The position numbers and the translations under genes are program-made. DNA of 64,000 bases, taken from contig NC_092525.1 in assembly GCF_037038585.1 (NCBI RefSeq), positions 30,096,367 to 30,160,366 on the forward strand, given 5' to 3'. This DNA comes from Patagioenas fasciata (lineage: Eukaryota > Chordata > Aves > Columbiformes > Columbidae). The notes below the pieces were generated by a model, which did not search any database, was not told where the DNA came from, and saw only the letters and a program-made list of their open reading frames with translations. This document shows, one piece after another, positions 11,095 to 22,860 of the stretch. Numbering within the stretch: the stretch's first letter is position 1; every line of letters begins with the position of its first letter.

Positions 11095-13504
11095 ATGGTG
11101 ATGTATCTGAATCTTGTGTATCTATCAGCAAGAAGATAGCCAGCCTTAATTTCAATGCGAATAATTCTCCTTTAGTAATTAGTGTTATTTCTTCTATTCC
11201 CCCTGCATCCTGAAATGTGTACTTAGTTCTTTCATCTTGTTTGTATACTTGAAAAGCTCTCCTTTGGCTTTGCATTGATACCTAGGAGTTCACATGTGCT
11301 GTGCAACTCACAGCAAATCCTGCCTTACTACATGAATATCCATGTGAAATCAGGGGACCATTAGACTGGGACACTCCAAAAAAATCTCCATGCAGTTTGG
11401 CCTGGCCATTTCCACCCAGGAAATGGAGTTCTGTATGGATCAGGTGGTATTTTGCAGCCATCTCACCCAAGTACTAGTGAAAGCATGATGTCCAAAGTGG
11501 TGAAGTATCCAGACTATATTATGATCAGTTCTTCCAGCATTTCCACCTCAGATACAGTGAGACTAAACTGGAGTAAAAGTAGGCAGGATTTTCTCAGCCT
11601 CTGAACTTTCACTTGTCTTATCAGCTCTCAGCAATGTTATCTGCTTTTTTTTAATTAGGCTCCCATTGACTGGGATTTTTTCTGATTACATGAGGAGTGG
11701 ATGAAGCCCCATTAAGATGTCTGACTAGAATAAGACTTACTGCACTGATACTTTCAATCCTCACTGGCTGGTAAAAAAAGCATTCAGAGTTTTCTGAACC
11801 TACAACTTGCACATCAAAAAAGAAATGGAAAATTTCCTGCTGCTACATTATTATGCAAGCATCCAATTCTGTCCTTCCATACTGTGGAGATACGCACAAC
11901 GTGCAAGAAAGTGTTAAAAATATTTATAAGATGCCCAACAGGACAAAACAAATGGACATGTGTAGTATATATACATTGTTCATTACAAACATGATTAGTG
12001 TGTATATATAATAGATGTGTTGTTAAAGCACAGTGGGTTCTTCGAAGTTTACAAGTTTGTTATGAATTGATTTATTCATGAAGTGCTTTGTTTCTATGAC
12101 AACTTTATTGGTTTGCCTGTGGTCTAAATACATATAGGCATGGCAGGAATTCCACAGTACAAAACAAATTACATGCTACCACCTGAATGGCTTGATGCCT
12201 TTAGGGAATGCACAGAAAATAGTCCACAATGAGGGCAGAAATCACTGTAGACTATGCCAATATGAATAGGTTTTCTTAAAGAAAAATGCTTAAAGGTCCT
12301 CCATGGCTTCCAACTCTGCGATAAAGGGTAAGATGGAAATGAAGAAAGGAATCTGGTAGGAAAACATAAAAGGGACCCAAACCCCAACTGCAGAGATACT
12401 AGAGTATTGAAGGAAAAGCCACAGTTCAAACACCAGCACCCTCTCTCACAAATAATAAAGCTTGCAAGAAGCTATTAATATTCATAACAGATCCAGAGCT
12501 ACAAAAGAAACTGAAGAGCTATTGTTTAGTAAGAAATTAGTGTGGAAGTATAGGGTATTAGTTGATAAAAGGATAGGGAGGCTCACTAAGACAACACAGA
12601 ATGGGATCAGAGAAAAAAAGTCAGTAAGTGGATCAAATGACAAAAGGACAAATTTTAAAATACAAGAGCAATAATTAAAACAGAGACTGGAAAGATGAGA
12701 ACTGTTATGGAGGTCTGAGACCTAAACAGGAGAATAAGATTTTTTAAAATATGGAAAAAGTTATATAGCAGGGCTTCTGTGCCTGCCCCCCATGACATGT
12801 GGCTCTCTCCAAAACCATATCCTAAACTGTAGTAAAATGGTGGTGCTTTGGCTTCTTCTGTCCTGTGTGATGCAAAGCTCTTTGGGAAATGAAAAGCAAG
12901 AGCAGCCAAGACTCTGAAGCAGGTTCTCCTGTGCCATCACCCACAATCTATCTGCTTTTCAAAACTATAAACATCAGAAGAAGCAGAGAGCACACTTCCA
13001 TTACAAAAGTAAGTTTTCTGGCAATATTTTTACATCTAAACAAAGCTGCATAGAATTCTGGATCATTTTTAGAAAATTGGTATGAGAATTTCAAAGGGAG
13101 GAAGGATTAGTGATCATCCTCTGCCTAGCCTGAAAGCCAGCATGAAAATGCCTTCAATTAGAGCAAACAAGGGCAAATGCAAACACTTCCTTGGTAACCA
13201 CAGGCTGTCCCACCAGCTCTTCTGCCTCTGCGAAGGACCTGTGATCTGATAGAGGTGACAATATCTTCCAATGTTTACTTGGTTTGGACCAGGTTTCTGC
13301 CTTGTAATTTGGCTATTGAGATGTTGTTTATTGAGGTGCCACTGATTTCACTTCTTATCGTGGGCTGTGCAGAGTCTGGGGGTGGGACAGGCAGATTTTG
13401 CAGCATTACAGGCTTAAGGATGCATTGCCTCTCTTACCCCACAGCAAAGCCAGACTGCTTTGGGGTTCAGTCACTAAGATTTGGCTCAATGAGTTTCAGG
13501 TGGT
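11095..13504. other. Non-coding DNA, nothing recognised
   Basis: Unique sequence. A TATATATA-type stretch near 11967-12012 is AT-rich and partly self-complementary. Open frames stay below 90 codons and overlap on both strands. No repeat family recognised. Confidence 0.6.
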
Positions 13505-13534
13505 ACCTTAGTTAATAACGTATTTGTTAACTAG
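13505..13534. repeat. Short imperfect inverted repeat
   Basis: The arms CTTAGTTAA and TTAACTAGG face each other across about 10 bases; the match is complete except for one extra T in the left arm. AT-rich arms of this size arise by chance, so no function is claimed. Confidence 0.5.
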
Positions 13535-15644
13535 GTAAACTTAATCACCTGCTCTGAAAGGTGACAGGGCAGACACTGACAAGGACTACATGAGACCCAG
13601 GGTTCCATGTCCAGAAAGCAGAGGGAGAAGAAAATAAAGGTAGTGAGAGGTGAAGCCGCACATGGCTTTATGCTCAGCAGGCATACAGCACGCATACTTC
13701 ACTGTCACCTCTGTAAGTGCCTAAGCCATTTGACTAATTTGGCATGGAAGTGCTAATAAAATAAAAAGCTTCTCCAATTAGTGCACATTCTCTATTATTT
13801 CTGACTTGTGTCCTGACCCAGTCCCTTTCATACTCCTAATTGCCTGTGCTGCACTAAGTGACATCACCTTCCACGCACTTTTATGAGCTGTGGTCCCCTG
13901 CAAGAGGAGAGAATTACCTATATTGGCCTCCATGACTGATCTGTAGTGTTACTTCAGCTGGTCAAACAACATATTTACAAATGATAGAATATCTGTAGAG
14001 ATAGTGGTCGTCTCTTTGGACAGTGGGCCTTATCCTCAGCTGGGCATCCTTTTGTGTCATGTTTGCCTCAAAGCTGTTAGATGGCACATCAAGCCTCTAG
14101 TAATTAGTAAAAGTAAAGTCATACCTAGAAATCAAGAAAACCTAGAAGTCATCTTTACCCTGTGAGGTTTTTTTAGGCTGGGTATAAGCCTTGGGAGAGA
14201 GAGTTGACATCAGTCAAATAGCTCCTGACTGCACCAAACATTTGGAGTCTGAAAAACTGCTGAAGTAAAGCTTGCTGGTGTGCTGCAAGAAAATGGGGTT
14301 TTGTTTGGTTTTCTTTTGATCACCATTTTTAGATACTGAGTCTTCTGCCTGTGGAAACAGACGTTTCAGTTTCAGGATTCAGTCTTGATATAAAATGTAA
14401 TGGCAAAGCTCTTTTCTTTCTCAAGATGATGATTTTGTAGTTATGCTTTTTCCATTACTATTTCATTCCTTTCTTACAGGTTTAACCCTCACATGGTACA
14501 AATGATGCATTTTCAATTCAGCTTTTGTTTTAAGGAAGCATGGAGGCTGGACAATGGGACAGGGTATTCCTCAAGTCTGACTTATGCTAAGGCAGTGAGC
14601 CAAAAGTAGTCCTATCCTCCCTTAATGGACTGGTGGATGCTCTACTCAGCACTTCTGAAATATCTGCTGGCTTTTGAGCACTGTTCCCAAGAAACCCAGC
14701 AAAGGAGGACAGCTGGGGCAAGACAGCTGGGCAAGGATGCTGCTTTGCACCAGATATTTGGCTGCCAGAGCAACCCTGGGAGCCAAGGTACCTGGCCAGA
14801 AGCCATCTGGTTTGGGCACTGGGGAGATGCGTAGCCCAGCAGTGTGAATACCACGTGGATGTCTTGCTACAGTTCTTTGCTCATCCCCTTCTTGTTTTCA
14901 GGGATTGGGAGGCTTCTAAAACATGCATCACAGAAGTGGTGGATCTCCAGCATTCAAGTAAGGTGATAATTCATACACAGTACCACCAAAAGAATTCTGG
15001 TCATACCACATCAGCACAGCTCCTGTTATATCTAGTTCATGTATTTAAGCGAAGAGTGGCTTTTGACAGACCCAGCTGGCAGTGGATTTATGGTTTTCCG
15101 AAGTCCCCATTCCTTTCCTCTCATGTTTAGGGCCCTTCCAAACGTTGGCTGAGCTACACAAGAAAATGTCATAGTTTATCCCATAGCTAACCACAATATT
15201 TAGTTATTTAATGATGGCTATAAAGCAAGTGTAACAAAGGGAAAACAATTCTGATTTTTTTTGACGCTGTATTCAGCTAATACTTGTTCTTTATCTGATG
15301 TCATCATTTACTGCCTCAGCCCTCAGAGAACAGCAGGTTAGCTGAACTATCAGTATATTAGAAGAAAAATCATAGTCGAGGAAAGCAAATTCTTGTATTT
15401 TGAAACTAATGGTGAAGTTCATCTGATGCATGGCATGCCTAATACTCAGTGAAAAGTCTAGTGGGAAGAGCTTAATGCACCTTTCAAAATCTCTGCATTC
15501 CAGTCGGAGATTGTGATGCCATGTGTGTATAGATAAGGATGTCATATATGATCTGATGTGATAAGTCTGTGCAGACAGTACTTTACACACATTCAAATGC
15601 TTAATAAAAATGCCTCTCTTCACTCCTCCTCTCTGCGTTTGGGC
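13535..15644. other. Non-coding DNA with one enhancer-like block
   Basis: The part at about 13710-13900 holds CAATTAG and CTAATTG homeodomain cores in repeat-free DNA and may be a conserved element. The minus-strand open frame at 15291-15674 (127 codons) begins in the TG-rich simple repeat and is not convincing as a gene. Confidence 0.5.
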
Positions 15645-15676
15645 TTGTGTATGTGCATGTGTGTGCATATACATGT
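15645..15676. repeat. TG-rich simple repeat
   Basis: Imperfect (TG)n with interspersed A and C, for example TGTGTATGTGCATGTG. Degenerate and too short for reliable length polymorphism. Confidence 0.7.
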
Positions 15677-18600
15677 GGACAGAGGGGTTATGAGCAGATA
15701 CCCTTTTTCATTAAGCAAGTGACATTTTCTTGCTGGTGCAGCATCTATCTTCTTTCTGGCAAAGCTGTGTGCCTTTCAGTCAGCATCTGACTAAAGATCA
15801 ATGAGAGAAAGCTTTTTGAAGGTGCTTTCAGGTCCTGCGGCAAGGGAGATGATCAGAAAGCTGCCATAAGCTTCAGACCCACTTGACAAATGAGGAACTA
15901 TTTTGGCGCTCTGTAAACTGCTGTCACATCAGTTAGAAACACTAATTAGAACTACTTTGCTGTTGAAAGTGTCCAGTGCATTAAATACCACTTCTGCTTA
16001 TTGCAATTAGCTTATCCATTGACTTACACTTCATGCCACAAGACTATCAAAGATGGAAATGCATAAGGGATTGTTTAATAATTTATGAGGGAAATTAGAA
16101 CTGAATGGCAAATAGCTTTTGCCTGCTACCCTTTGACCTTTTATTTCTTAAAGAGCAAAATGCTCACATGTGAAATATGCTCCTCCTTGGTTTTGTCACA
16201 CTGGAGAAGAGTCAACAACCGAAGATGCACAAGTAAGCAAACAGCAGCTTACCTTGTCTTTTTCTCAGTGCGATGTGGAGATGAAGTGGTGTGGGTAGCT
16301 TTTGAGAAGCAATTGGACATTGTGGTACCACACAGTCTGTAAAGTGAGAGAGTTTTATGCTGCACTGTACTGTTCACAAGAATGGTTCTTATTATTGATA
16401 GAGCAGCAAGACTTTGTTAAATAATCTATACCATGTGGAGTTCAGAAGACGTGGTGATGATTTTTAATGCCATTTCCTTTCTTCACAGTGCAGATTTGTA
16501 GATGACAGAAAACAATAAAAAAGTGAAGCTGTTTGTGAAGACTGAGACTTCATATTTTTGTTTTAAAGTTTAATTGTGAGTCCATAATGTTTCAACATGC
16601 CTTAGGAGTTAAGAAAAAGGAAGCAAAAAGTTTGTCTCTAAAAAGACAGAAGTGGACTAGCCTTAATGATGCTATAACTCTACACTATATACATATGTTT
16701 TTAGCTGAGAGGGAAGAAGAAAATAGCACTCTAAATAGTTGACTTGCAATCTAGCACACAATCTAAAGTCACAAGGCTGCATTCTTCACCCTGCTTTTTG
16801 TTAAGTTGGTCTAGGCACTTATTTCTACTTGAATTCCTACTGATGATGTTAGTCCTTAGTTCCGTTGCCAGGGTGTTAAGGAAGATCTCACCACCACTCA
16901 TACTTCTCAAGAGCTGGAGCGATTTTCTCATTAGGTGATTTTTCTTAAGATTTATTTTTTGGTTTTTTTTGAGACCAGCTCAAAGAGTGACTCTGTTCTG
17001 TTTCTTAAAAATTAGTAAGGTATGGCTGTAATGCACATTTTTTCTAGAAGTGCTAATTTAAAGAAGCAGACAGAAAGTGTAAAGCAGCAATAGGACAGTT
17101 TCATGGGCCAACTCTTCTGGCTGCCCTAGCAGGAATGTGACACAAATATTCATTTTTCCAGAAATTCACTGCTATTTTGAGCATTTCTGGCCATTATGGA
17201 GCTTACAGACCTGCTACAGGAGCTATAGAAAACATTTGAGGTTCAGCCATGAATCCACCACTGCCACCAATGAAGTTGTTGTTGATGCCGGAGGAGCTGA
17301 GGGCCAATGCCTGGGCAGGAGGAGCAGGGGCTGTACCTATGTCCCAGCCTAGGGCTTTGCATTCCTGCATTTCTTATTGTTTACTGCCTTCTTTTAAGAC
17401 TGGTAACCTTAGATCAGGGGGGAAAAGAGGATTATTTTTAAGCATGATGAAATTTAACTTGTAATTGTGGTTGCCAAAGCAGCCAATTGAGTTAAGAGCA
17501 TGGCTTTACCAAGCAGCTCCTAATCTCTAGGATTTATAGATGCTGAAAATGAGCAGGAAACTTGGGCTGCTGTGACCTGGCTGCAGTGAAAGTACAACAC
17601 ATGCTCACGGATACCCACAGCTAAACCACAATATTCCTAGCAAATTTTGTGTCACCTGCACAGTCTTGAAAATCCTCACAGTTTGATGTTTGTGTTAGGT
17701 TTCACCTAGTATTAGTCAGACCCTGCATCATATTTAATGTCAGTTTTGGTCTCCTTGTGATTGAGATGGGGTGTCACAATATATTCCATTGCTGGCAAGT
17801 TTCAACAGGGAAGCAGAAACTTATGCGTTGACTGTTTCCCATGAGGTTTCATGTTCCTGTAAAATCAGCTATTTAGGAAAAGAGTAGTTTAAATGTAACT
17901 TGCTATTTCACATGAAACTGCTAAGATCCTTGTAAAAAAAAAAAAAGTCACTTCTTCAGATGTCCAGAGCTGTATGACATGCATTGCAATGCTGCTCTTT
18001 TCTCTATTTTAACAGCCAGCACTGACTTAGGTTTTTCTTTCATTTAAAGCCCTTCTGTAGCGGCTGGCCAAAATTCTTCAATTCTAAGAAGGGATGTTTT
18101 TCTTGTACTGCATAAAATAGGAAGTGTGCTGTCACTTGCATGGTACCTATAAAAAGCTTGCCCTTACAAGAGACATGCCATACAAGAGAGTTCACACCCT
18201 GTTCAGCCTTTTGCTCCTCAGCATCAGCAAAATCTCCCAGCCCCGAACACAGGGGTGTGTGGAGCTGTGCTCTTCCCCAAGCTTGTTTGAATGCCTGTTG
18301 TTTGTCAGCAACACGGGTGCAGCATGAGGGCTGCTGAAGGCCAAATCTTAAGCACATTTGTGCTTGTTAAGTCTATTGATTCAGAGTCACTCTGACACAA
18401 GCGTAGAATTTTCTGTACTAGAGCATCAGTAATGTTATTCAAATTCACATGTGTTTTTCAGCGATCCTAGAGCAAATCCTTAAACACATACCACACATAT
18501 TTACAATGTACTAGAAAAAGGTATTGTTATTCTGTTCACTGACTGCTTTTCTGCCTTTGATCCACAAACACTTAAATGAAGTATTGATGGTATCTTTGTG

Positions 18601-18849
18601 CAATTCCAAAGAAACTCTCAAAGAAGTTAAAGTAGCTTTATGTAATTTCTTTTTCATTATACCAGTGGTATTTTTTTCACTGCATGAGACATATTTGGTA
18701 ACTCTTTTTGGTAAGAGACTTCTAGCCCACTAGGTAGAAGGTGGCGTTTCCTGTAGAAAGAAAGGTTTAGCTGCTAAATCTCTCAAGTAGGGTTTCCTTC
18801 CCAGCTGATACTGATTTTTAACATGCTCATCTGAGAGGCATTAAAACTT
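15677..18849. other. Non-coding DNA with one enhancer-like block
   Basis: The part at about 15895-16085 holds an E2F-type site (TTTTGGCGC, 15901-15909) and homeodomain cores (CTAATTAG, CAATTAG) in repeat-free DNA. A 13-base A run lies near 17934-17946. No exon, RNA gene or repeat family recognised. Confidence 0.5.
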
Positions 18850-19110
18850 CAAGTGATGTTTGTGCTGTGGGTGGAGTGTGGCTGTGACCTAGAGCTGCTG
18901 CAGGGAGGGGGGGGGCTGTGGTTTTGCAGGTTTGTGCCTGTTTGGGGGGTGTCTGGGTGGGTTTTGCCACTGTTAAGGGCAGGATGTGTTGAGGGGGCCT
19001 ACCCAGTGCCAGTTCCCCTCCTGACTGCCCCCAGGTCTTGCCATGGTGTGCTGTGGGGCTCCCATCCCTCCTTGTGCCCCAGCAGCCAGTGGGATTCAGC
19101 TGCTCTTGGT
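18850..19110 (+). other. G-rich patch with G-run clusters
   Basis: GC content is much higher than in the flanks. Two G-run clusters (18903-18915 and 18944-18961) could form or contribute to a G-quadruplex on the plus strand. CpG is nearly absent, so this is not a CpG island. The 112-codon open frame across it is a by-product of the G-rich composition. Confidence 0.5.
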
Positions 19111-20051
19111 GGAAGAAGGTGTAATTATGCAGCGAAGTTATTTTTTACTCTGATAGAAAATTGGTTAAATGAAATGAAATTCCTATGTTAACTATGTGTG
19201 TATTAACAGTCTCAACAGAAGCATGTGTGGCTAGGACAGTCCAGTTGAATGCAATTGACTCAGAAGGCAAAGGCTGTTCCTAAATTAGGACTGGGCAGGA
19301 GGTAAGTAATTTGTGCTCTGAATTAGTGGGGCAGCCAAATTCTTTGTATCAGCTGTCCTTGCCTGAGAAATGCTCTTGTGAACTCTGGCTGGATTTAGTC
19401 CCTTAAAACTTTTGTAGCTAGAAAAATTCCAGTGCCTATTTTAAAATGGTATTTGAAAATAAGTATGGGATATATAAAAATACTCAATAAGCCACTGACC
19501 TGGAGAAAATTATAAGAAAAATTGCTATTGTGTAAAGATATATAGTTGCCACAATAGACTGATATCCAATAATTTACTACTACTAAGTTGTAAAAAACAG
19601 ATGACTGCAAAGTGTTTGCTAAACCATTCTTTTTCGTCTGTCATGCGGTTGGATTATGTGAACTGACTCACCATTTAAATGGGGCTACTGAAATTGGTGT
19701 GTTATTGATTCAGACAATCCTTGACCTTAGGGATAACACTTGCTGTGACAGAGGAAACTGGCTTTTATGCTACAATTCTCCATCTCTCTCTGCATCACTG
19801 TTATTTGACAATACTGAAAACAAAAAGATTAGGGAAGTGAAGTGGGAGATAATACCAGTAAAGTCAAACAGCTTTCCCTGGGATGCTTATTCTGATGAAA
19901 TAGTGTTGGTGCTCTTCAGAAGAAAAGTCCAGAGGTGCTGAGACTTTATTGCTTTGGCTACAAATTTTCACCCAACATGCTCTGTTTGTGTGTACACGTA
20001 TGTGTATATAAACATACACCTATCTCAAAGCCATCTTTTATTTCATTGGAA
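19111..20051. other. Non-coding DNA, nothing recognised
   Basis: AT-rich unique sequence. A plus-strand open frame of 109 codons (19612-19941) has no domain. No repeat family recognised. Confidence 0.6.
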
Positions 20052-20103
20052 TTGTTTTGTTTGGGTTTTTTTTTTTTGGTGTGGGTTTTGTTTTGGTATT
20101 TTT
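20052..20103. repeat. T/G-rich low-complexity tract
   Basis: TTGTTTTGTTTGGG followed by a long T run, then GGTGTGGGTTTTGTTTTGG. Same style as the tracts at 0.8, 11.0, 41.9 and 54.2 kb and the same orientation. Confidence 0.8.
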
Positions 20104-22665
20104 AGAGTTCTAGTTGTGTTTTTCTACAGATGCAAAATGCATGAAGTCTCCCACACACATTTTTCTTCAGGGCAGACACAGGATTCCCATGAAATAACAT
20201 CAGGTTTGTGTCTGTACAATAAATTGAAAGTGCAACAGCACCTCGTTTGCAAGGGCAGCTGCATAGCGCAGACACTAGTGCTGCACACCCTATGGGCCTC
20301 GGTGCCTGCTTTGCCTGGTCACTGGTGATGACTGACACCTTTGTGTTATGCTTTGAGGTAACACAACTACTGAAGACACAGGTCTGCCAACCCACACACA
20401 GTCATATCTTCATTTTGCAATGTAGCCCTACTGAGCAGTATGACTGCAGTCAAAATCATGCATGCAAGGACTGCGCTCAAGCTCAAAATAGGAGTTTAGT
20501 CTCCTTGGGCTCTCAGACTCAGGAGATGCATCTCTTCTGCAAGGCAATTTAGAGCAAGTACTTATGGAAGGAGCCTTCTCAATCTGGTCATCACACGCTA
20601 GGTAGACCAGGTCTCCCAAAAATGGTGCTTACATCAAGTGATGGAACTGTGACTATCCACTTTATTCTATCCACAGAGGAATAAGCACTACTGGTTTTCA
20701 GTGTCACCAGTGTCCTCTGTAGAAACTACAGCTGTGTTGTTGCAAGGGAAAGGGATGTGAAGAACAGGCCTGTTTGTCCAGTGTCAGGGAGGGATGGCAG
20801 CAGCCTGGACTGGCTCCACAGGAGAGATCAGAGGATGCCTGGGATATAATATCGGATTATTATGCAATTTGGCTCCTTCTGTTTGCTCTGGATATCTCAG
20901 GAAGGACTTTGTCCAGAATCTGTCAAAGAGAAGCTTTCTAAAGACAACTACTAGTGGACACTCGCCAGGCTGCCTTCAGGACCTTTTCTTTGCAGAGAAC
21001 CCCCAAAATAACCAATGAGTAACACAGCAGCCTGTTGATCAGCTTTGACTTAATACTTGCACTTTTTTTTAAGGATATCATCCCTATGCCTGTTTGTACT
21101 CTAGGCACTGTGTGTACCTTTGCAACCTGTCATTCATCAAATTTGGAACAGTTATCAGTCTCTGGACATTAAGCAGGTAGCCTGGTACTTGCCCAACAAG
21201 TACTGCATGATGCTGCAGCTGTTGAACAGCACTTCATAAAAAAAAAAATTCTGGCTTTTTATCAGCTATTTCAAATCCCAGCTTGCAAATCAACTGCTTC
21301 CTTTTTAGTTACATGGAAGAAAATGAGATGCACCTGAATGCTTTTAAAAACAATTATTTCTAATACTGTGTACCAATGCAAACATCCATCCATGCTCAAT
21401 CCTTCCTCTATAGACTTTTACACTCACTCCTTTCTTACTCTTTCATATGCAAGCACTATGTCTGTGTTATAATCACTGAGCGCTAACCAGGTAAAAGCAA
21501 AATCTGGTGTATTAACAATGAAAAAATTCTTAATAAAGACATGGATTACCATGGGATTTTTCTAGGATTATACTATACTCAATATGATTAAGAGCCTCAG
21601 AACTTGTCTCTGAAAGACTTATTCTCCTGATCGAAGTGAACATCAAATTTTTTTATGCCTGTTTTCTAATCAGGTTGAAGAATGATCTCCTTATGTGTAT
21701 AGTTTTTCCTAGGCACAAAATTTCACTAAAATCATTTGGGAAAAGAGCAGTTAGCAATGTCTCATGGATGATCTTCCTGCAGTCTATCCAGTGATATTGA
21801 AACAAGATGCAGAGGGAGCTGGTCTTTGGGAGCCTGAAATCTCCCTCTGTCAATGGTGTTGTGAAAAGAAATCCCTTTGGCATGGCAGTATTGGCATGGA
21901 GTGGGTTAATGTGGGCTCTTCTTGCAGAGCAGCAGCTGCCATGTTCACACTACATGGCTGGTAGGTTCCACAGTGGAAAGGAGTTGAATGTGGAACCCTG
22001 TGGGTTCTATGTATGCTAGGCTTTGGAGATACTTCCCTTGCAGTCTCAGACAGCTTCAAGCCACTTGCTGACCTTTTGAATGTTTCCTAAGGCTATGAAA
22101 TCAGAAGGCATTGGCATTAGACATGGATAGCATTGAATGGGTGATGTGCAATACATTTCATGTACTTTTATATGTTTATATGTTTAGATGATGGTGTACT
22201 AGTGCCAAGTGGTGGCAGCCAAAAGAAGTATCAAAAACAGGTATGACATGGATGCAAGGAAATGCTATGTATGCAGAAATGATACTTTCCTCTCAGCATC
22301 CACAACTGTCATTGAACTACTGATATCACATGTCATACAACAGGCCTGCCTATGCCCCGAAATGCAATGGCCATGTCCTACTGACATCTGTAACTCAAGT
22401 CAAGGTACAGTCTGACAGCACAACTTAAGTGTGTTGTTTTGGTTTTTTTTTCTAGCTGTAAAAGGAATCCTGTAAAGTCTTCACAGTTATTCCTAGAAGG
22501 ATCAACATAGCGAAAATAGTAGTGTACAGAAACTGAATCCATGCTGACAGAGAAATGCTTTCACCTCAGCAAGTTCTTGAAGCACCTAGTTTCCTATCAG
22601 CTAGATTATTTTTTCATAAATTGTGGACAATAAATAAGATGAGTTTAGCCCTTGCCTTTGCTGCT
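20104..22665. other. Non-coding DNA, nothing recognised
   Basis: Unique sequence with an A run near 21238-21249 and a short duplication TATGTTTA TATGTTTA near 22170. Open frames of 97-124 codons around 19954-20552 overlap one another on both strands, the mark of chance frames. Confidence 0.6.
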
Positions 22666-22860
22666 GAATGTGGCAAGCTGATTTGTGCGTAATGGAGCAA
22701 ACAGAGCAATCTGCTCCAGAGCCGCCGTGAAATTTCCCATTGTTTGGGGAACGAATCAGTCTATTCTCTGCATGAAAGGGAAAGTCACGCTTAGGAACTT
22801 GATTTGTTACAATGATCTTCTTTAATGCATCACGCTACTAGTGACATTCTCACTGATATT
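22666..22860. other. Candidate conserved non-coding block retaining CpG
   Basis: A repeat-free segment holds six CpG dinucleotides within about 160 bp (in GTGCGTAATG, GCCGCCGTG, GAACGAATC, TCACGCTTAG and TCACGCTACT), while the surrounding kilobases have almost none. CpG normally decays in methylated DNA, so retention hints at constraint or lack of germline methylation. No open frame fits it. Confidence 0.35.

Noticed and set aside
10862..11275. Minus-strand open frame rich in Lys, Gln and Thr
   Set aside because: Its composition comes from the T/G-rich low-complexity tract read in reverse.
18725..18750. CTCF-like site (CACTAGGTAGAAGGTGGCG)
   Set aside because: An insertion breaks the spacing of the CTCF core; a proper matrix score would be needed.
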